Below are positions 60,701 to 64,000 of a stretch of DNA of 64,000 nucleotides, piece by piece. The first letter of the stretch is position 1. Each line of letters begins with the position of its first letter. The position numbers and the translations under genes are program-made. This stretch comes from Sporofaciens musculi (GTDB lineage Bacteria; Bacillota; Clostridia; Lachnospirales; Lachnospiraceae). Under the pieces are notes generated by a model. The model saw only the letters and a list, made by a program, of their open reading frames with translations. It did not search any database and was not told the origin of the DNA. The DNA is taken from the NCBI RefSeq assembly GCF_009830285.1, contig NZ_WUQX01000001.1:1798501-1862500 (forward strand), in the 5' to 3' direction.

Positions 60701-63700
60701 TCTTCACGGCGAGACGTCTGCCCAGGTGCCAGAGGCTTCAAGGGGGCATTTTGACACGGTGTTAGAGCTTGGGGTGGGGATCAGCGCAGGTTTTGAGCGA
60801 GATTTTTCCTTAGGGCCAGTGCGTTTTGGCGCTAGTATCCAGATGGTTGCAATCTTTCAGGGAGTTATTGCACAGTATGTACCCCAGGAGTGTGATAGAA
60901 AGGACGCCACGTATTTTAAGGTGAGGGCCATGGCAGGGGTGACGGCCTCTGTGTATGGGGAAGTGGATTTTGTGGTTTTGAAGATTAGTTTTTCTGTAAA
61001 TCTGTCCGTGACTGTGGACCTTACCATTGAAAGCTACAGGAAGACCCTTCTTAGGCTTCAGGTACGGGCAGCGGTGCGGGCATTTATCAAAATTTTGTTT
61101 ATCAAGATTCATTTTAGTTTTGACTTTCAGTGGAACCCTGTCTTTACACTGGGGGAGGATTCCCTGGCGCCTTGGGAGACGCCGGTTCGTATGGCTAAAA
61201 GGGAGACGCCAAAGTATGTTCTGGACTTTCGGGCGCTCAGAGTGTTTGAGCATCCAAGGGAGATTGAGGCTATGCTGACTCCCTACGGCGGGGTGGAGAG
61301 GGCTTCTTTAAACGGGATTTCAGGAGGAGAGGTGCTGCGTCGTGTTGCCGTTCTGCCTTTGCTGTATGGATACCAGGACGGTACGGCAAAACGCTGCCAA
61401 TTTGAAAGCTTGGGTGAGTCGCCTGTGGGAGTGCTGGCAGCGGCATTGCTTCGGCGCTGCTGTCTTGCTCTTGGAATGGGGGAGGAGATTCCATTTGAAG
61501 CTTTAGAATGGCTGGCCAGTGAGCTGGCGAGGCCGGAGGTATTTGATAGGGGCTTTGGGTGGGAGATTTTGGAGGAATTCCTGACGGACAATCTTCATGT
61601 GCGTTTCCTTCCCTGGGAGCGTAAGGATACCAATGAGGAGGAACACAGGATTCCCTTTCCGATTCTGCCTTTGGCGGCGGTTTGCTGGCAGAGCGGAGAT
61701 ATTTTCCAGCAGTATGACCTGTCCTTGGAACCACTGATTACTACAGAAATGCTTAGGAAAATGGAGGATTATTATTCCATGCTGCGTCCAAAAGGGACAG
61801 GACTTTTGGAGAATCTGGCCAGAAATCGGGGAGATGGACTTCCAATGGCAAAGTGGATGTTCTGTGATTATTTCTACCTGTTTTCCAAAGTTGTGGTGTC
61901 TCAGGCATTGCAGCATTATCCAAAAGGGGAACCGGCGGCGTCTCTTTCGGCGTTGACAGAGCAGGTCTTAAAAGAGGAGGTGCTTAATTCCATCAGCGGC
62001 TTTGTATCAAGGAGTGTGCTTGGAGGCATGCGGTTTGCCTATGAGGATAGAGGAGAGATGGCGACAGAGAGCCTTTTTACCTATGCAAAGCAGCAGTATG
62101 ATGTAGGGGGACAGCCTGACAGTCAGAAAGCTTCTGTACAGGGAGAAAATCCGGCAGAAGAAATGATTTACTGTATAAGGAGCACCAAAGCTGGAGGCTG
62201 GTTTGACCTTGATGAGATACAGATGCATTTGACTCCAGAGGACGTGGAATTTCCGCCTTCGTCTATGGAAGTGTCTATGGACTGTAAGGTGCTGCCCTAT
62301 TACCAGACCAAACAACGGATTCTGGAATTAAAGGGCGTAATTGAGGTGGAAGGAATTCCTTTGCGCCGCATTTATACGATAAACGGAACTTTACCGAAGA
62401 AATATCGGGTGGAAGTCTGTGAGGGGGAGGAAATACGTGACATTGAGGGCAGGGTGCGGCCTTGCCGTATATTGCGCGTACCTCTGACTTGGGCTGCCAA
62501 GGGTAAGTTTGGCGTGGAATGTCTGGGGCAGGAGGCTGCTGGTATACTGGATACCTTAGACCTTGAACGGGTAGAAATGGCAGAGTGCTATCGCGCTGCC
62601 AATGCCCCTGGCGAGGAAGGAAGCGGTCTTGCGGTTGTTGATGGGGAAATATTTCTGTTCCGGCAGAATCTAAGCATGGAGGCCCAAAAGCCGCTTAAGG
62701 GACGCAAGATCAACGGCGCCAGGAACAGTGCGTATCTGTCAGGGCAGCGGCAGGAGTTTCTAAGGCTTCTTAAGGATGCGTCCAGGGTGAATTCCAGAGG
62801 ATATTTTCTGACCTGTGACGTACCAGAAGAGGCAGTAAAAGAGGGATTTTTAGAGCTTTTGTTTTTGCTGTACGCACAGGGAGAGGCTGACAGCCTTGTG
62901 GTGGATTATGAGGACAGCCAGAGGCACTCCCATCGTCCGGTGGTGATGACAGAGGAAACCTATGACACGCCGGTGTATCGTTCGGGCCATACAGGGATTT
63001 CCCTTGAGATGGACGAGCCGGAGACATTTTTATCCCAACCCTTTCAGATGCTTCTAAGCAGGGTAGAGTCAGCGAAAGAGAGGCAGAACGTCTCGTATCC
63101 TATGCATTACGGCATACCCTTGGAGGAAGGAAGGGGATTTACGCCAAGTGGGTTAAGCCTTCCGGTGGTGCCTCTGACAGAAGGAGAGAGGGCGAGGTTT
63201 ACGCAGATTCTTCCCTTGTATCGGTGTTTTACTGATGATGAGGACCCCTATGGAGGGATTCTGGATTATGAGAGTTTAAAAATCCGGTTTGCATTGCTGG
63301 ATGTAACGGGAAATGAAACCGGAGAGGGGCTTTCGATGGACGTGGAATTAGGCTATACAGACCCCTTGGAGTCTCCGAGCGTTTATCCCAAGACCTGGTT
63401 TGGCTACAGCCTCCGTGACAGTGGAGGGAATTTGGAGGTTCAGGTGACGGTTGCCTGTAAGAATCTGGAAGATGGTCTGGATGAGGAGGAGATTTTGCTT
63501 GCCAGGCAGGCCTACTTTCAACTTCTGCAAAGGGATGCAGAGCTTTGGCTTACGGTGATGGGAAATCGTCAGAAGCAGGAAAAGAAGGATTTGTTGGATT
63601 ATTTGGATGAGCTGCGTAAGGGATATCTGCCAAAGCGCCAAGTTACGTTTTGCCAGTCTGTCCCCCGTCCTTTGGATGAGGCGGTTTACGTTGACGTGTG

Positions 63701-64000
63701 CCTTGTGATTGAGAGGGACGCCTCCTATTTATCCTCCCTGCTTCCCTCAGAGAGGGTAAGGCAGGCGGTATCCGTGGCAAAAGCGGAGGTTCCTCCAATG
63801 GAGGATGGGATTTTGGATACGCAGATTGCCAGATTGGGAAGTACGGGAGAGCTGTATCATCTTCATTTTCCAGAATGGGAAATTGAAGAAGGGGCCGTTG
63901 CTTATTCCTTAGCGCCTCTGAGCAAAAATCTGATATCCTTGTCAGAGCTTCAGGTGTACACCCTGTCGGGGGAGGAGGCGTCTGTCAGCTACTCGGATGT
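57756..64000 (+). CDS. Giant beta-rich protein, 3' end outside the window
   Basis: An open frame of 2,081 codons from the ATG at 57756 (AGGAGG two bases upstream, a second GAGAGGA earlier) to the window end with no stop. No signal peptide. The first ~1,150 residues are amphipathic beta segments in a recurring pattern (KLTLKDLSV-type strands, FKIDLGFPHGGDF, GPVRFGASIQM, KILFIKIHFSFDF), like proteins that form long beta-sheets or lipid-binding grooves. Later parts alternate helical and beta regions. I have a weak memory of similar large proteins in the DUF6603 group, untested. Function unknown; last visible gene of the operon. Confidence 0.75.
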   Translation, partial: MNQRYQWVRELFAFGQPEILIRKEIRDGQSELEKVFSRIPDRLGMEALAVSEPMFWERRDGYTAKGNVVWNGRDYIIKIRGGEPDMGESISVSLNLKNKGGPMSLDECYPLAGVRLADDFFAVKREDFYEGIYAASSEIGFLCGRGEEQGLGANFRLCLRFTKDCPMWRRFAVLMPDADIEILFEGRIFPASHPVSYEVTGEYQRLVQFPFWKGNISTTRCRLTLQSHTEDIYTLPREVGGVSVWEEYMSQAYWEGAFDLKLESFGLPEIWLREKLYMHGQQFNLSASFGEGLVVGRVFELISVLSGRTDMILPPDWLSLDSVKLTDVALRMQKEVAVEAVWPANKKEVFQGVALVIELPLPAVPIPFFADQDEPAAAAFMLQWDLLQSSPMPSSTLAFRSHWKGYGVNLNLDLSEFSFIGRLYREAEGKLETGASNGIFPGFSKLVLTDLRVAGNLPESYYAIQVTFAEPKEEKLPLAGRMLDIIRIGGWGFYTPEGLGLGLDLQVVLLGAVFGISGSYAKEGERQVMTLLGELHTPLSLLGLVGELLGNPLSGDEFDLSITRLHFRYVTELGERESRLSEGNVRNFEFLAEIDFNWSAVDLKAKTVFELKWSRKEEFQMSLSAQVEFFGFLAKALCDVTSRDGTLEMEGVRFEIRMAGLDLTARQQQESGSQVLRLEIREINLGSLLEALVDCIIPGTSWYLPWPFGILKQVTLKDLSVMIDNTKGIVRVKYGIDLKILVFHLKSIVLEYGDGRNGQEEYFTLTLDLGLVTGERAALEDNSEPYVMDFLKGLYPPIPNLGNSKFRLRYLAIGQRVKVEVPRTFDEAGIRDVLSQLRRQLREDGAPVLDAENNWVAALWFTLMDSIDVTVLLCDPRIYGLQLEIGKGCDMTKDLAGLKLVVLYSKVTENIGMFYARLSLPEAFRKIELGAVKLQLGEAAVAIYTNGDFKIDLGFPHGGDFSRSFGLTYLIFSGKGGFYLGVLHGETSAQVPEASRGHFDTVLELGVGISAGFERDFSLGPVRFGASIQMVAIFQGVIAQYVPQECDRKDATYFKVRAMAGVTASVYGEVDFVVLKISFSVNLSVTVDLTIESYRKTLLRLQVRAAVRAFIKILFIKIHFSFDFQWNPVFTLGEDSLAPWETPVRMAKRETPKYVLDFRALRVFEHPREIEAMLTPYGGVERASLNGISGGEVLRRVAVLPLLYGYQDGTAKRCQFESLGESPVGVLAAALLRRCCLALGMGEEIPFEALEWLASELARPEVFDRGFGWEILEEFLTDNLHVRFLPWERKDTNEEEHRIPFPILPLAAVCWQSGDIFQQYDLSLEPLITTEMLRKMEDYYSMLRPKGTGLLENLARNRGDGLPMAKWMFCDYFYLFSKVVVSQALQHYPKGEPAASLSALTEQVLKEEVLNSISGFVSRSVLGGMRFAYEDRGEMATESLFTYAKQQYDVGGQPDSQKASVQGENPAEEMIYCIRSTKAGGWFDLDEIQMHLTPEDVEFPPSSMEVSMDCKVLPYYQTKQRILELKGVIEVEGIPLRRIYTINGTLPKKYRVEVCEGEEIRDIEGRVRPCRILRVPLTWAAKGKFGVECLGQEAAGILDTLDLERVEMAECYRAANAPGEEGSGLAVVDGEIFLFRQNLSMEAQKPLKGRKINGARNSAYLSGQRQEFLRLLKDASRVNSRGYFLTCDVPEEAVKEGFLELLFLLYAQGEADSLVVDYEDSQRHSHRPVVMTEETYDTPVYRSGHTGISLEMDEPETFLSQPFQMLLSRVESAKERQNVSYPMHYGIPLEEGRGFTPSGLSLPVVPLTEGERARFTQILPLYRCFTDDEDPYGGILDYESLKIRFALLDVTGNETGEGLSMDVELGYTDPLESPSVYPKTWFGYSLRDSGGNLEVQVTVACKNLEDGLDEEEILLARQAYFQLLQRDAELWLTVMGNRQKQEKKDLLDYLDELRKGYLPKRQVTFCQSVPRPLDEAVYVDVCLVIERDASYLSSLLPSERVRQAVSVAKAEVPPMEDGILDTQIARLGSTGELYHLHFPEWEIEEGAVAYSLAPLSKNLISLSELQVYTLSGEEASVSYSD

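Noticed and set aside
1-64000. CRISPR arrays, prophage structural genes or rRNA
   Set aside because: No regularly spaced direct repeats, phage head/tail motifs or rRNA sequence were seen on either strand.

Overview
The window is a chromosomal segment of an anaerobic Firmicute, most likely a Lachnospiraceae member related to Clostridium scindens or Dorea. The evidence is an A/G-rich Shine-Dalgarno style, a complete selenium-dependent glycine reductase operon, paired DUF5717/DUF5716-type genes, a DUF1292 protein, a short SigA, and moderate GC broken by two low-GC islands. The assignment is inference; no marker gene was compared with a database.

Layout. 1-5652: the tail of an MscS-type channel, then a three-gene operon (DUF5717-like, DUF5716-like, TPR). 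5682-7634: purB and a bacteriohemerythrin. 7901-17867: the glycine block. It has a sodium:amino-acid symporter, a glycine riboswitch with an intrinsic terminator, and grdX-grdE-grdB-trxB-trxA-grdA-grdC-grdD. grdB and grdA each read through an in-frame TGA as selenocysteine. Together they take up glycine, reduce it through the thioredoxin system and Grd selenoproteins, and yield acetyl phosphate. 17913-29282: a BspA-like surface protein, a GNAT-ThrE fusion with its ThrE partner, a degenerate sirtuin, gltX, a UvrD-like helicase, DUF1292, an orphan sugar-binding lipoprotein, a glycogen-debranching homologue that has lost its catalytic residues, TraX and DUF5662.

29283-32435 is a low-GC island abutting the 3' end of a tRNA-Leu gene. 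It carries an orphan DNA methyltransferase, several very small genes, two inverted copies of a micro-gene with matching promoter and terminator repeats, and a candidate hammerhead ribozyme. 32436-40705 is housekeeping: tRNA-Leu, a two-domain PPK2, dnaG, rpoD, trmK, a Nif3-like protein and a TGS-uridine kinase. 40706-44340 is a second low-GC island with one large TPR-DUF2971 gene that is frameshifted in this sequence. 44363-49703 is an ABC-2 exporter (ATPase plus two permeases) divergent from its probable histidine kinase and response regulator.

49786-64000 is the least explained part: one co-directional, tightly packed operon starting with a Hint (intein-like) domain protein. It continues through large beta-rich proteins and a solitary ComEC-type metallo-beta-lactamase protein, and ends in an open frame of more than 2,081 codons that runs off the window. 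No transposase, phage or secretion-system gene explains it. It is the best candidate here for an undescribed system.
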